From positions 186,001 through 250,000 of the forward strand of contig JAUNGT010000001.1 of the NCBI GenBank assembly GCA_030524455.1: a stretch of DNA of 64,000 nucleotides. Direction: 5' to 3'. The translations under genes were made by a program, and so were the position numbers. Shown here one piece after another: positions 51,473-59,815 of the stretch. A model generated the notes under the pieces. That model was not told the DNA's origin and ran no database searches. It worked only from the letters and a program-made list of their open reading frames with translations. This DNA is from Eubacteriales bacterium. Lineage in GTDB: Bacteria > Bacillota > Clostridia > Lachnospirales > Lachnospiraceae. The stretch's first letter is position 1. Each line of letters opens with the position of its first letter.

Positions 51473-53107
51473 ATGTATTGTCAGATAAACGCGGGAGCGC
51501 TTTACGGCCTGAAAAGCTATGTGGCGCAGGTGGAAGTGGACGTTTCCAGGGGACTGCCCTGCTTTGACATGGTGGGCCTTCTGGACAGCGAGGTGCGGGA
51601 GGCGCGGGAGCGGATCCGGGTGGCGCTGCGCAGTCTGGACGTAAGGCTTTCGTCCGAACGGATTACCGTAAATATTTCCCCGGCGGGGATCCCCAAGGCG
51701 GGGACGGCCTTCGATCTGCCGGCGGCGCTGGGGATTCTGTCGGCGCAGGGGCTTGCGCAGGCAGCACGGCTGGATGGGCTTTTGGCCGCCGGGGAGCTGG
51801 GACTGGACGGGCGGCTAAAACCGGTGCGGGGCGTGCTGCCCATGGCGCTTGCCGCGAAGGAGGCAGGCCTGAGGGAATGTCTGCTCCCCTTTGAAAATCT
51901 GGGGGAGGCGCTTTTGGCGGAGGGGATAGAGGCCATGGGGGCCGGGACGCTGGGGGAAGCGCTGGACTATGTGAACGCAGGGCAACAGGAGCGCTGTCTG
52001 CGGCGCAAAGAGGCGGCTGTGCGCTGGAGAACGGAATTTGGCAGCAAAAATGATGCCCTGCGGGAGGGAGACGCTTGCGCAGGCACAGCGCCGCGCGGAA
52101 GGCTTTTGACGGGGCTGGCGGCGGGGGAGGCAGGGCGGGAGGAGACGCCGGATTTTGGCGCGGTGCAGGCGATGGAGGAGGCCAAGCAGGCGGCCATGAC
52201 AGCGGCCGCCGGCATGCACAACCTGCTTTTGGTGGGGCCGCCGGGCACCGGCAAGACGATGCTTGCCAGATGCCTTCCGGGGATTTTGCCTCCCTTGTCG
52301 TCCGGGGAGCAGCGGGAGCTTTCCGCCATCTACAGTGCGGCGGGACAGCTGGAGCAGGGCAGACTTTTGGAGAGGAGGCCCTTTATCAGCCCCCATCATA
52401 CCGTCTCCCCCTACGCGCTGACCGGAGGAGGCAGCATTCCGAGACCGGGGATGGTGACGCTGGCCCACCGGGGGATTTTGTTTTTGGATGAGCTGGCGGA
52501 GTTTAAGCGTCAGACGCTGGATGTGCTGCGCCAGCCGCTGGAGGAGGGGCGGATTTTTCTGGCCCGAAGCCGGGGGAATTTTGTGTATCCGGCGGATTTC
52601 ATGCTGATAGCAGCCACCAATCCCTGCCCCTGCGGCTATTATCCGGACCGCAATCGCTGCCGCTGCCGGGAGAGCGACGTTCGCCGCTACCTGTCCCGGA
52701 TTTCAGGGCCGCTGCTGGATCGGATCGATCTGTGCTGTACGGCGGGAACTCTGCCGGTGCGGCGGCTTTTTGAGGAGAGGGAAAAACAGAGCAAAATGGA
52801 CAGCGCAAGGATGCGGGAGCGGGTGCTGGAGGCCAGGGAGCGGCAGCGGTTCCGTTACCGGGGGACGCAGATCGAGGTGAACGGGAGACTGGGAGCGGGA
52901 CAGCTTTTGGAGTACTGTCCTTTGGGGGAGGAGGAGCAGCGCTTTTTGGAGCGGGCCGGGGAGGCGATGCAGCTTTCTGCCAGAGCCTGTCACCGGATCA
53001 TCCGGGTGGCCCGCACGCTGGCGGATCTGGAGCAGGCAGAGCGAATCGGCGTGCAGCATCTGAGCCGGGCGTATTATTTCAGGAATCAGGAAATCCTGCG
53101 GGGATAG
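51473..53107 (+). CDS. comM: YifB/ComM family Mg-chelatase-like AAA+ ATPase
   Basis: 544 aa. N-terminal ComM domain (VEVDVSRGLPCFDMVGL, GIPKAGTAFDLPAALGIL), AAA+ core with Walker A VGPPGTGKTMLARCLPG (about residue 252) and sensor/arginine elements (ISGPLLDRIDL, NPCPCGYY), and a C-terminal Mg_chelatase_C helical domain. ComM in Gram-negative bacteria is a branch-migration helicase in transformation; the role in Firmicutes is unclear. ATG 51473 follows AGAAAGAGG. dprA follows after 11 bases, supporting a DNA-uptake link. Confidence 0.9.
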   Translation: MYCQINAGALYGLKSYVAQVEVDVSRGLPCFDMVGLLDSEVREARERIRVALRSLDVRLSSERITVNISPAGIPKAGTAFDLPAALGILSAQGLAQAARLDGLLAAGELGLDGRLKPVRGVLPMALAAKEAGLRECLLPFENLGEALLAEGIEAMGAGTLGEALDYVNAGQQERCLRRKEAAVRWRTEFGSKNDALREGDACAGTAPRGRLLTGLAAGEAGREETPDFGAVQAMEEAKQAAMTAAAGMHNLLLVGPPGTGKTMLARCLPGILPPLSSGEQRELSAIYSAAGQLEQGRLLERRPFISPHHTVSPYALTGGGSIPRPGMVTLAHRGILFLDELAEFKRQTLDVLRQPLEEGRIFLARSRGNFVYPADFMLIAATNPCPCGYYPDRNRCRCRESDVRRYLSRISGPLLDRIDLCCTAGTLPVRRLFEEREKQSKMDSARMRERVLEARERQRFRYRGTQIEVNGRLGAGQLLEYCPLGEEEQRFLERAGEAMQLSARACHRIIRVARTLADLEQAERIGVQHLSRAYYFRNQEILRG

Positions 53108-53118
53108 GAGGGAGCTTT

Positions 53119-54297
53119 ATGACGCAGCAGGAACTGCTGGAGAGCTATTGGCTCTGCAGCATCGAGGGGCTGGGAGGAGCAAGCATACGGCGGCTTTTGG
53201 AGGAGGCCGGCAGTCCGGAAGGGGTGAGGGAGCTGTCCGCCCAAAGAAGGGAGGAGCTGATCGGCCCGGCAAGGGCGGCTTTGCTGGAGCGAGCCATGGA
53301 GAAGGAGGCGAGGGAGGAGGCGGAGCGGAGGCTGGAGGCCTTTGCCGGGAAAGGGATCCGCTTTACGCCGCTTTGGAGCGGGGAATATCCGGAGCGGCTT
53401 AAGCGGATTCCGGACCCTCCGGCGGGGCTCTATAGTATAGGAAGGTTTCCGCCGGACAGCCGCCGGGCGGTCGCCATTGTGGGGGCGAGGGCCTGCTCGG
53501 GCTACGGCAGGGAGATGGCGCAATATTTTGCCCGGGGGCTGGCCCGGGAGGGGGTCGCCGTGATCAGCGGTATGGCCCGGGGCGCGGACGGTATCGCCCA
53601 GCAGGCAGCCCTGGCGGCAGGCGGCATCTCCGCAGCGGTGCTGGGCTGCGGCGTGGATATCTGCTATCCGCCGGAGAACCGGGGACTGTACGACGGACTG
53701 TGCCGGACAGGCTGCGTGATTTCAGAGTATCCCCCGGGCACGCCGCCTCACGCCCGCCAGTTCCCGCCCCGCAACCGCATCATCAGCGGTCTGGCGGATC
53801 TGGTGCTGGTGATCGAGGCGCGGGAGCAAAGCGGCACGCTGATCACGGTGGATATGGCCCTGGAGCAGGGGCGGGATGTTTTTGCCGTGCCCGGACGGAT
53901 CACGGACACCTGCAGCCGAGGCTGTAACCGCCTGATCGGAAACGGGGCCGGGGCTGCCGTCAGCGTTTCCCAGCTGCTGTCCGAGCTTTCCCTCGGCCCG
54001 GGAGAAAAAAACGGACGGTCTGCCGCTGTCCGATCCCGCCGTCAGCTCCCGGAGGAGCCACCTCCCCTGCAGGAGCCGGAAAAGATGTCCCTTCGGGCTG
54101 CCCCATCCCTTCGGGCTGCCCTCCTGAGCGTACTGGACGTGACGCCAAAGCCTCTGGACGAGCTTCTTGAAAATCTGGCCGATCAGGGCATAACCGCCTC
54201 TCCCGGGGCTGTCATGCAGGAACTGATCGGCCTGCAGCTGGACAACCGGATCGCCTCCCAGGCCGGCCAGTACCTAAAGCGCGATATTTTGCCGTAA
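53119..54297 (+). CDS. dprA: DNA-processing protein DprA
   Basis: 392 aa. Loads RecA on incoming single-stranded DNA in transformation. N-terminal helical region, then the Rossmann-like DprA fold with GARACSGYGREMAQYFA (about residue 122), SGMARGADGIAQQAAL (about 151), PPRNRIISGLADLVLVIEA (about 216) and the EQGRDVFAVPG stretch; C-terminal winged helix (about 335-392). GGAGGGAGC precedes the ATG. It forms a pair with comM, and topA follows. Confidence 0.93.
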   Translation: MTQQELLESYWLCSIEGLGGASIRRLLEEAGSPEGVRELSAQRREELIGPARAALLERAMEKEAREEAERRLEAFAGKGIRFTPLWSGEYPERLKRIPDPPAGLYSIGRFPPDSRRAVAIVGARACSGYGREMAQYFARGLAREGVAVISGMARGADGIAQQAALAAGGISAAVLGCGVDICYPPENRGLYDGLCRTGCVISEYPPGTPPHARQFPPRNRIISGLADLVLVIEAREQSGTLITVDMALEQGRDVFAVPGRITDTCSRGCNRLIGNGAGAAVSVSQLLSELSLGPGEKNGRSAAVRSRRQLPEEPPPLQEPEKMSLRAAPSLRAALLSVLDVTPKPLDELLENLADQGITASPGAVMQELIGLQLDNRIASQAGQYLKRDILP

Positions 54298-54366
54298 GGG
54301 CCGCAAATCACAGCAGGCAGGCGTTACTCCAGGCGGCCGCGCCCCCGCCGCCTCTGTAATTTTTAC

Positions 54367-54395
54367 TTGCAAAGCACACAAATATGGTGTATAGT
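54367..54395 (+). promoter_or_regulatory. Promoter of topA
   Basis: TTGCAA (54367-54372), 17-base spacer, TATAGT (54390-54395), 71 bases before the topA start. Confidence 0.55.
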
Positions 54396-54465
54396 GGTTC
54401 ACGATAACTGCACAGCAAGATAGAAATGTGCGAAATAGCAGTAAAGTGATTGGGGAAATTAGAAA

Positions 54466-56541
54466 ATGGCAAAATATTTGGTGATCGTGGAGTCGCCCGC
54501 GAAGGTTAAGACGATCAAGAAGTTTCTGGGATCCAACTATGAGGTGGCGGCCAGCAACGGGCATGTGCGGGACTTTCCGAAGAGTCAGTTCGGCATCGAT
54601 GTGGAACATGATTACGAGCCGAAATACATTACGATAAGAGGGAAGGGCGATATCCTGGCGAATCTGCGCAAGGAGGTAAAGAAGGCGGAGAAAATCTACC
54701 TGGCGACGGACCCGGACCGGGAGGGGGAGGCGATTTCCTGGCATTTGATGGAGGCGCTGAAGCTTTCCGGCAAAAAGGTGTACCGGATCACCTTCAACGA
54801 GATCACCAAGAGCGCGGTGAAGGAATCCTTAAAGCACGCCAGGGAGATCGATATGAACCTGGTGGACGCCCAGCAGGCCCGGCGAATGCTGGACCGGATG
54901 GTGGGCTATCGGATCTCGCCGCTTCTTTGGGCCAAGGTCAAGCGGGGCCTGTCCGCGGGACGGGTTCAGTCCGTGGCGCTTCGCATTATCTGTGACCGGG
55001 AGGAGGAGATCAACGCCTTTATCCCGGAGGAATACTGGTCTCTGGACGCTTCTTTTAAGCTTCCCGGCGAAAAGAAGCTTTTGAAGGCCAAATATTACGG
55101 CGAGGGAGAAAAAAAGCGCGTCCTAAAGAGCGAGCAGGAGGTGGAGGCGGTCAAAAAAGACTGCGGGAAGGCCGCCTTTTCCGTCACCGATGTAAAGAAG
55201 GGAGAACGGGTCAAGAAGGCGCCCCTGCCCTTTACGACCTCCACGCTGCAGCAGGAGGCCAGCAAGGTGCTGAATTTTTCCACTCAGAAAACGATGCGGC
55301 TGGCGCAGCAGCTTTACGAGGGCGTGGATCTGAAGGAAAACGGTACGGTGGGTATCATTACCTACTTAAGAACCGATTCCACCCGTGTCTCCGAGGAGGC
55401 CGAGGTGATGGCGAAGGATTACATCACGGCAAAATACGGCGCTGAGTACGCGGGGGAGGGGACGGTCAAAAAGGGCGGTCAGAAAATCCAGGATGCCCAC
55501 GAGGCCATCCGTCCCACGGATGTGGCGCGCACGCCGCTGGAGATCAAGGAATCGCTGTCCCGCGACCAGTTTCGGCTCTATCAGCTGATCTGGAAGCGGT
55601 TCATGGCAAGCCGCATGACTCCGGCGCGCTATGAGACGACGTCGGTCAAGATCGACGGCGGCGGACACCGCTTCACGGTGGCGGCCAGCAAGCTTGCCTT
55701 CGACGGCTTTATGAGCGTTTATACGCAGGAGGACGAGGAGAAGGCGGAGAACAATACGCTGGCAAAGAGTATCGATCAGAGCACGAAGCTTACGCTTGAC
55801 AGCTTTGACGGGGAGCAGCACTTTACCCAGCCGCCGGCCCATTATACGGAGGCTTCGCTGGTGCGCACGCTGGAGGAGCTGGGCATCGGGCGTCCCAGCA
55901 CCTATGCGCCCACCATCACCACCATTCTGGCCCGCCGTTATGTGGCGAAGGAAAACAAAAACCTTTATGTCACGGAGCTGGGCGAGGTGGTAAACAAGAT
56001 GATGAAGGAGGCCTTCCCCTCCATCGTGGACGTCAATTTCACCGCCAACATGGAGGCGCTCCTGGACGGCGTCTCGGAGGGAACGGTGGACTGGAAGACG
56101 ATTGTCTCCAATTTCTATCCGGATTTGGACGAGGCTGTCAAAATGGCGGAGAAGGAGCTGGAGGAGGTTAAGATCGGCGACGAGGAATCGGACGAGATCT
56201 GTGAAAACTGCGGGAGGCGGATGGTGATCAAATACGGCCCCCACGGCAGATTTCTGGCATGTCCGGGCTTTCCGGAGTGCCGCAACACAAAGCCCTACTA
56301 TGAGAAGATCGGCGTAGCCTGCCCCAAGTGCGGCAGGGATATCGTGATGAAAAAGACCCAGAAGGGCCGGCGCTATTACGGCTGCATCGGCAATCCGGAG
56401 TGCGATTTTATGGTGTGGCAGAAGCCCTCCAACGAAAAGTGCCCGGTCTGCGGTTCGATTATGCTGGAAAAGGGGAACAAGCTTGTTTGTTCCAGGGAAG
56501 GCTGCGGCTTTGTGAAGGAAAAGGAAGTACAGAAGGATTAA
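54466..56541 (+). CDS. topA: DNA topoisomerase I
   Basis: 691 aa, type IA enzyme that relaxes negative supercoils. TOPRIM domain (VIVESPAKVKTIKKFLG, acidic triad DPDREGEA about residue 85), active-site Tyr in GIITYLRTDSTRVS (about 301), C-terminal zinc fingers: three four-Cys units from about residue 585 (CENCGRR...CPGFPEC, CPKCGRD...CIGNPEC, CPVCGS...CSREGC). It has its own promoter; codY follows 36 bases after the stop. Confidence 0.96.
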   Translation: MAKYLVIVESPAKVKTIKKFLGSNYEVAASNGHVRDFPKSQFGIDVEHDYEPKYITIRGKGDILANLRKEVKKAEKIYLATDPDREGEAISWHLMEALKLSGKKVYRITFNEITKSAVKESLKHAREIDMNLVDAQQARRMLDRMVGYRISPLLWAKVKRGLSAGRVQSVALRIICDREEEINAFIPEEYWSLDASFKLPGEKKLLKAKYYGEGEKKRVLKSEQEVEAVKKDCGKAAFSVTDVKKGERVKKAPLPFTTSTLQQEASKVLNFSTQKTMRLAQQLYEGVDLKENGTVGIITYLRTDSTRVSEEAEVMAKDYITAKYGAEYAGEGTVKKGGQKIQDAHEAIRPTDVARTPLEIKESLSRDQFRLYQLIWKRFMASRMTPARYETTSVKIDGGGHRFTVAASKLAFDGFMSVYTQEDEEKAENNTLAKSIDQSTKLTLDSFDGEQHFTQPPAHYTEASLVRTLEELGIGRPSTYAPTITTILARRYVAKENKNLYVTELGEVVNKMMKEAFPSIVDVNFTANMEALLDGVSEGTVDWKTIVSNFYPDLDEAVKMAEKELEEVKIGDEESDEICENCGRRMVIKYGPHGRFLACPGFPECRNTKPYYEKIGVACPKCGRDIVMKKTQKGRRYYGCIGNPECDFMVWQKPSNEKCPVCGSIMLEKGNKLVCSREGCGFVKEKEVQKD

Positions 56542-56586
56542 GAGGCCGCAGGGCAGGATACAAAGAGAGCTTGGAGGATGGATATC

Positions 56587-57378
56587 ATGAGTGGTGTGCA
56601 GCTGCTGGACAAGACCAGAAAGATCGGAAAATTACTGCATAATAATCATTCCAGCAAGGTCGTTTTTGACGACATCTGCCGGGTGATGCAGGATGCGCTT
56701 TTGTCAAACGTGCTGGTGATCAGCCGCAAGGGCAAGGTGCTGGGCCTTTCCAGAAAGGACGGGGGCGCGATCCGGGATCTGGCAGGCTGCAGCGTGGGGA
56801 ATTTTCTCGATCCTCTGTTAAACGAGAGGATGCTCTCCATTTTATCCACCAAGGAAAACGCGAATCTGGCCACTCTTGGGCTGGAGGGCGAGGAGGAACA
56901 GGAATTTTCGGCCATTGTCACCCCGATCGAGATCGCCGGTGAGCGGCTCGGTACGCTGTTTTTGTACCGCAGAGGCGGCAGCTACTCCATCGACGACATT
57001 ATCCTGTGCGAGTACGGAGCAACGGTGGTGGGGCTTGAAATGCTGCGTGCGGTGAACGAGGAGAGCGCCGAGGCGGACAGGAAGGCGGCGGTGGTGCACG
57101 CGGCGCTGGGAACCCTCTCTTACTCTGAGCTGGAGGCCATCAGCCTCATTTTTCAGGAGCTAAAGGGCAGCGAGGGCATCCTGGTTGCCAGCAAGATCGC
57201 GGATCAGGCGGGAATCACCCGCTCCGTGATCGTCAACGCCCTGCGCAAGTTTGAGAGCGCGGGCATCATCGAATCCCGTTCCTCCGGCATGAAGGGAACC
57301 TACATCAAGGTACAAAACGAATTCGCCTTCTCGGAGATCAAAAAGATGCGCCGTCCGTCCCAGCATGAGAAGGGGTGA
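56587..57378 (+). CDS. codY: GTP-sensing transcriptional regulator CodY
   Basis: 263 aa. Global repressor of nitrogen, amino-acid and virulence genes that binds DNA when GTP and branched-chain amino acids are high. GAF domain (about residues 1-155: LLDKTRKIGKLLHNN, SNVLVISRKGKVLG) and winged helix (about 200-257: ASKIADQAGITRSVIVNALRKFESAG). ATG 56587 fits TTGGAGGA; the ATG at 56578 is too close. A topA-codY order is common in Clostridia. Confidence 0.95.
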   Translation: MSGVQLLDKTRKIGKLLHNNHSSKVVFDDICRVMQDALLSNVLVISRKGKVLGLSRKDGGAIRDLAGCSVGNFLDPLLNERMLSILSTKENANLATLGLEGEEEQEFSAIVTPIEIAGERLGTLFLYRRGGSYSIDDIILCEYGATVVGLEMLRAVNEESAEADRKAAVVHAALGTLSYSELEAISLIFQELKGSEGILVASKIADQAGITRSVIVNALRKFESAGIIESRSSGMKGTYIKVQNEFAFSEIKKMRRPSQHEKG

Positions 57379-57429
57379 AGGGACGTACGGCGCACGGTAC
57401 AGGATGGAACAATATCATTTATCAAACGA

Positions 57430-57456
57430 AAGGGGAGCGTCAAAGCTCCCCTTTTC
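57430..57456 (+). terminator. Terminator after codY
   Basis: AAGGGGAGC (57430-57438), loop GTCAAA, GCTCCCCTT (57445-57453), T-run to 57455. Faces the convergent gene ending at 57476. Confidence 0.82.
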
Positions 57457-57475
57457 TGATGATCGGGATAATTAA

Positions 57476-58210
57476 TTATGCTCCCAAAGCGGCCAGGGTG
57501 GCGCTGTCCAGACCGGAGGCCGTGCTCAGACCGGCTGCCTGCTGGAAGGCGATCAGGGCCAGCATGGTGGGCGTGTCGGCCAGGCCGTTTAATTCAAGCG
57601 TTCCATAGCCGAGGGCGTTGAGCTGTGTCTGAACGGTGACAAGCTGATTGATCTGCGCCAGCATCTGGTCGGCGGGAAGCGTGTAGAGCTGCGTGATCAG
57701 CAGCACCCGCTGGGTCAGCAGCTCATCGGGCGTCTGGCCGGCGGAGGCAAGGGCCGTCCAGGTTTGCAGATACTGGGCCTGCAGGGCGGCGGCAATCTCT
57801 GCAGGAGAAGCGGCCAAAGGAGTCTGTACCGTGGAAGCCTGGGCTGCAGGAGTGCCGGGTACGGGAGTCTGCGCTGCAGGGGTCTGCGCTGCGGGCGTTT
57901 GCGCTGCGCCTCCGGACGGCTGTGCCGTGACAGACGGAGCAGCGGCAGAGGGAGCGCTCAGAGCGGGCGGATTGCATCTGGAGCAGGCGGTATAGCCGCC
58001 TCCTACCGCGGAGGAGAGGGAGACGGCGATTTTGGATTTGCGCAGATAGCTGCAGCCGGAACGATGATATTTTTCGCCGGTCCGGGTGACATAGACCGTG
58101 GTGTCGCCGGAAGCGGCAAAAGCGACGGCGGGGGCGGACCAGAACAGGCCCGACAAAAGCAGCCCTGCGGCAAGGAGCAGAGCCATCGGCTTGTGGAATG
58201 AAGCTTTCAT
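57476..58210 (-). CDS. Secreted protein: Ada-like zinc knuckle plus peptidoglycan-binding domain
   Basis: 244 aa. Signal peptide (about residues 1-33, ending AVAFAAS). Residues about 35-74 hold VTRTGEKYHRSGCSYL and later ACSRCNPP, a three-Cys/His arrangement resembling the zinc-binding knuckle of Ada. A linker rich in Ala, Pro, Thr and Gln with AAQTP repeats follows (about 75-130), then a helical part and a C-terminal PG_binding_1-like domain (LNALGYGTLELNGLAD, IAFQQAAGL). The start has AAAGGAGGTAC before it. Function unknown; likely wall-associated. Confidence 0.7.
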   Translation of the reverse strand: MKASFHKPMALLLAAGLLLSGLFWSAPAVAFAASGDTTVYVTRTGEKYHRSGCSYLRKSKIAVSLSSAVGGGYTACSRCNPPALSAPSAAAPSVTAQPSGGAAQTPAAQTPAAQTPVPGTPAAQASTVQTPLAASPAEIAAALQAQYLQTWTALASAGQTPDELLTQRVLLITQLYTLPADQMLAQINQLVTVQTQLNALGYGTLELNGLADTPTMLALIAFQQAAGLSTASGLDSATLAALGA

Positions 58211-58333
58211 GAGAGTACCTCCTTTGTGAAAACGGAACCAATTATCCGATAAATATAGTGTAATAGGGAGAAGGGAAAAACGCAAGGATATATGTGATTT
58301 TAGCATTTTACCAACAGGGACAGTTGGAAAGGC

Positions 58334-58360
58334 ACTGGGGGCAGCGGATCCTCATACAAT
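58334..58360 (+). promoter_or_regulatory. Sporulation-type promoter (sigma-E/sigma-K-like) of sigK
   Basis: CATACAAT (58353-58360), a perfect match to the -10 of sigma-E and also to CATAnnnT of sigma-K, with CAC at 17 bases upstream (AC at 58334-58335) as in sigma-K -35 elements. No vegetative promoter is evident. Confidence 0.6.
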
Positions 58361-58409
58361 AGAGTAAATTGTGTAAGCCGGAGATCCTATCCGGCGGGGG
58401 GAGTTTCGT

Positions 58410-59060
58410 TTGCAAACCTTTCCAAAACCCCTGTCGAAGGAGGAGGAAAGCCTCTGCATACGGGCATTGCGGGACGGGGATGCCGGAGGAAAAAGCGAGG
58501 CCAGGCGGCTCTTAATTGAGCGTAACCTGCGGCTGGTTGCGCATATCGCCAAAAAATACGGCAGCGCAGACGAGGATATGGAGGATCTGATCTCCATCGG
58601 GACGATCGGCCTGATCAAGGCGGTGGAAACCTTCGATCCGGATAAAAACTGCCGTCTGGCGGCCTACGCGGCCCGCTGCATCGATAATGAGCTTTTGATG
58701 CTGCTGCGCAGCAAGAAAAAGACCTCCCGCGAGGTGTCCCTCTTTGAACCCATCGGGACGGACCGGGAAGGCAATGAGATTAACCTGCTGGACGTGATGG
58801 TGCAGGAGCAGCCGGACGTGGTGGAGGAGATGGAAAAGCTGCGCTGCCTGAAGCTTCTGCGGGGGATCCTGGAGCGGGCTTTGACCGGCAGGGAGCGGCA
58901 GGTGCTTTGCCTGCGCTACGGTCTTGGCGGGGAGCGGGAGGCCACGCAGAAGGAGATCGGAGAGCTTCTCGGGATTTCCAGAAGCTATGTGAGCCGGATT
59001 GAAAAAAAGGCTCTGGCGAAGCTGCGGGAAAGCTTCCGGGAGCTGGAGGCAAAGACGTAG
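58410..59060 (+). CDS. sigK: RNA polymerase sporulation sigma factor SigK, no pro-sequence
   Basis: 216 aa, TTG start with GGGGGGAG upstream. Sigma-70 family: region 2 (RNLRLVAHIAKKYG, DLISIGTIGLIKAVETFD), region 4 (LTGRERQVLCLRYGL, TQKEIGELLGISRSYVSRIEKKAL). It starts at QTFPKPLSKEEE, equal to the mature end of sigma-K; the upstream frame has no hydrophobic pro-sequence before the stop at 58374. Bacillus SigK is made as pro-sigma-K and cut by SpoIVFB; C. difficile lacks that pro-sequence, and so does this one. It drives late mother-cell genes. Confidence 0.88.
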   Translation: MQTFPKPLSKEEESLCIRALRDGDAGGKSEARRLLIERNLRLVAHIAKKYGSADEDMEDLISIGTIGLIKAVETFDPDKNCRLAAYAARCIDNELLMLLRSKKKTSREVSLFEPIGTDREGNEINLLDVMVQEQPDVVEEMEKLRCLKLLRGILERALTGRERQVLCLRYGLGGEREATQKEIGELLGISRSYVSRIEKKALAKLRESFRELEAKT

Positions 59061-59091
59061 CGGCGGCTGCCGTATATTTTTTGAAAAAAAG

Positions 59092-59134
59092 GGAATCCTT
59101 CCGGCAGGAGTGTTGGCCAGAGGATTCCTTTTTT
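59092..59134 (+). terminator. Terminator after sigK
   Basis: GGAATCCT (59092-59099) pairs with AGGATTCC (59121-59128), followed by T6. Confidence 0.75.
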
Positions 59135-59182
59135 AGAATAATAATAATTCTAATTGACAACCGGCCAGAAAGATAGTAATAT
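59133..59182 (+). promoter_or_regulatory. ahpC promoter with PerR/Fur-like operator
   Basis: TTGACA (59154-59159), 17-base spacer, TAATAT (59177-59182). A near-perfect 21-bp palindrome TTAGAAT-N7-ATTCTAA (59133-59153) abuts the -35, and a second palindrome GTTAG-A6-CTAAC (59192-59207) follows the start. The AT-rich 7-1-7 shape is like a PerR box, but not an exact match. Confidence 0.65.
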
Positions 59183-59232
59183 ACAACCATAGTTAGAAAA
59201 AACTAACAAAACAAATCAGGAGGTAATTTATT

Positions 59233-59796
59233 ATGTCGCTTATCAATAAGGAGATTGGAGATTTTCAGGTACAGGCTTATGTGAACGGGGAGTTTCAGAC
59301 CGTGACGAAGGAGGACGTGCTCGGAAAGTGGGCGGTCTTTTTCTTCTATCCGGCGGACTTTACGTTTGTGTGCCCTACGGAGCTGGAGGATCTGGCGAAC
59401 AAGTATGAGGAGTTTCAGAAGATCGGCTGCGAGATTTACAGCGTTTCCTGCGACACTCATTTCGTGCATAAGGCATGGCATGATGCATCCAAGACGATTC
59501 AGAAGATTCATTATCCGATGCTGGCGGATCCGACCGGAAAGCTTGCGCGGGACTTCGATGTGATGATCGAGGCGGACGGCCTGGCGGAGCGCGGCAGCTT
59601 TATCGTGAACCCGGAGGGCAGGATCGTGGCTTATGAGGTCATTGCAGGCAACGTCGGAAGAAACGCGGACGAGCTGTTCCGCCGGGTGCAGGCTTCCCAG
59701 TTTGTGGCAGAGCACGGCGATCAGGTGTGCCCGGCGAAGTGGCAGCCCGGTGCGGAAACCTTGAAGCCCAGCCTGGATCTGGTAGGGCTGATCTGA
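59233..59796 (+). CDS. ahpC: Peroxiredoxin AhpC
   Basis: 187 aa typical 2-Cys peroxiredoxin that reduces hydrogen peroxide and organic hydroperoxides. Peroxidatic Cys47 in FVCPTELEDLA and resolving Cys166 in VCPAKWQPG. ATCAGGAGGTAA precedes the ATG. Forms a two-gene operon with the disulfide reductase AhpF (19 bases downstream), which regenerates it with NAD(P)H. Confidence 0.95.
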   Translation: MSLINKEIGDFQVQAYVNGEFQTVTKEDVLGKWAVFFFYPADFTFVCPTELEDLANKYEEFQKIGCEIYSVSCDTHFVHKAWHDASKTIQKIHYPMLADPTGKLARDFDVMIEADGLAERGSFIVNPEGRIVAYEVIAGNVGRNADELFRRVQASQFVAEHGDQVCPAKWQPGAETLKPSLDLVGLI

Positions 59797-59815
59797 CCGG
59801 GACAGGAGGTGTCTG

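Noticed and set aside
58211..58333. Small RNA or gene between the secreted protein and sigK
   Set aside because: AT-rich stretch without an open frame or terminator; only promoter-like words are visible.
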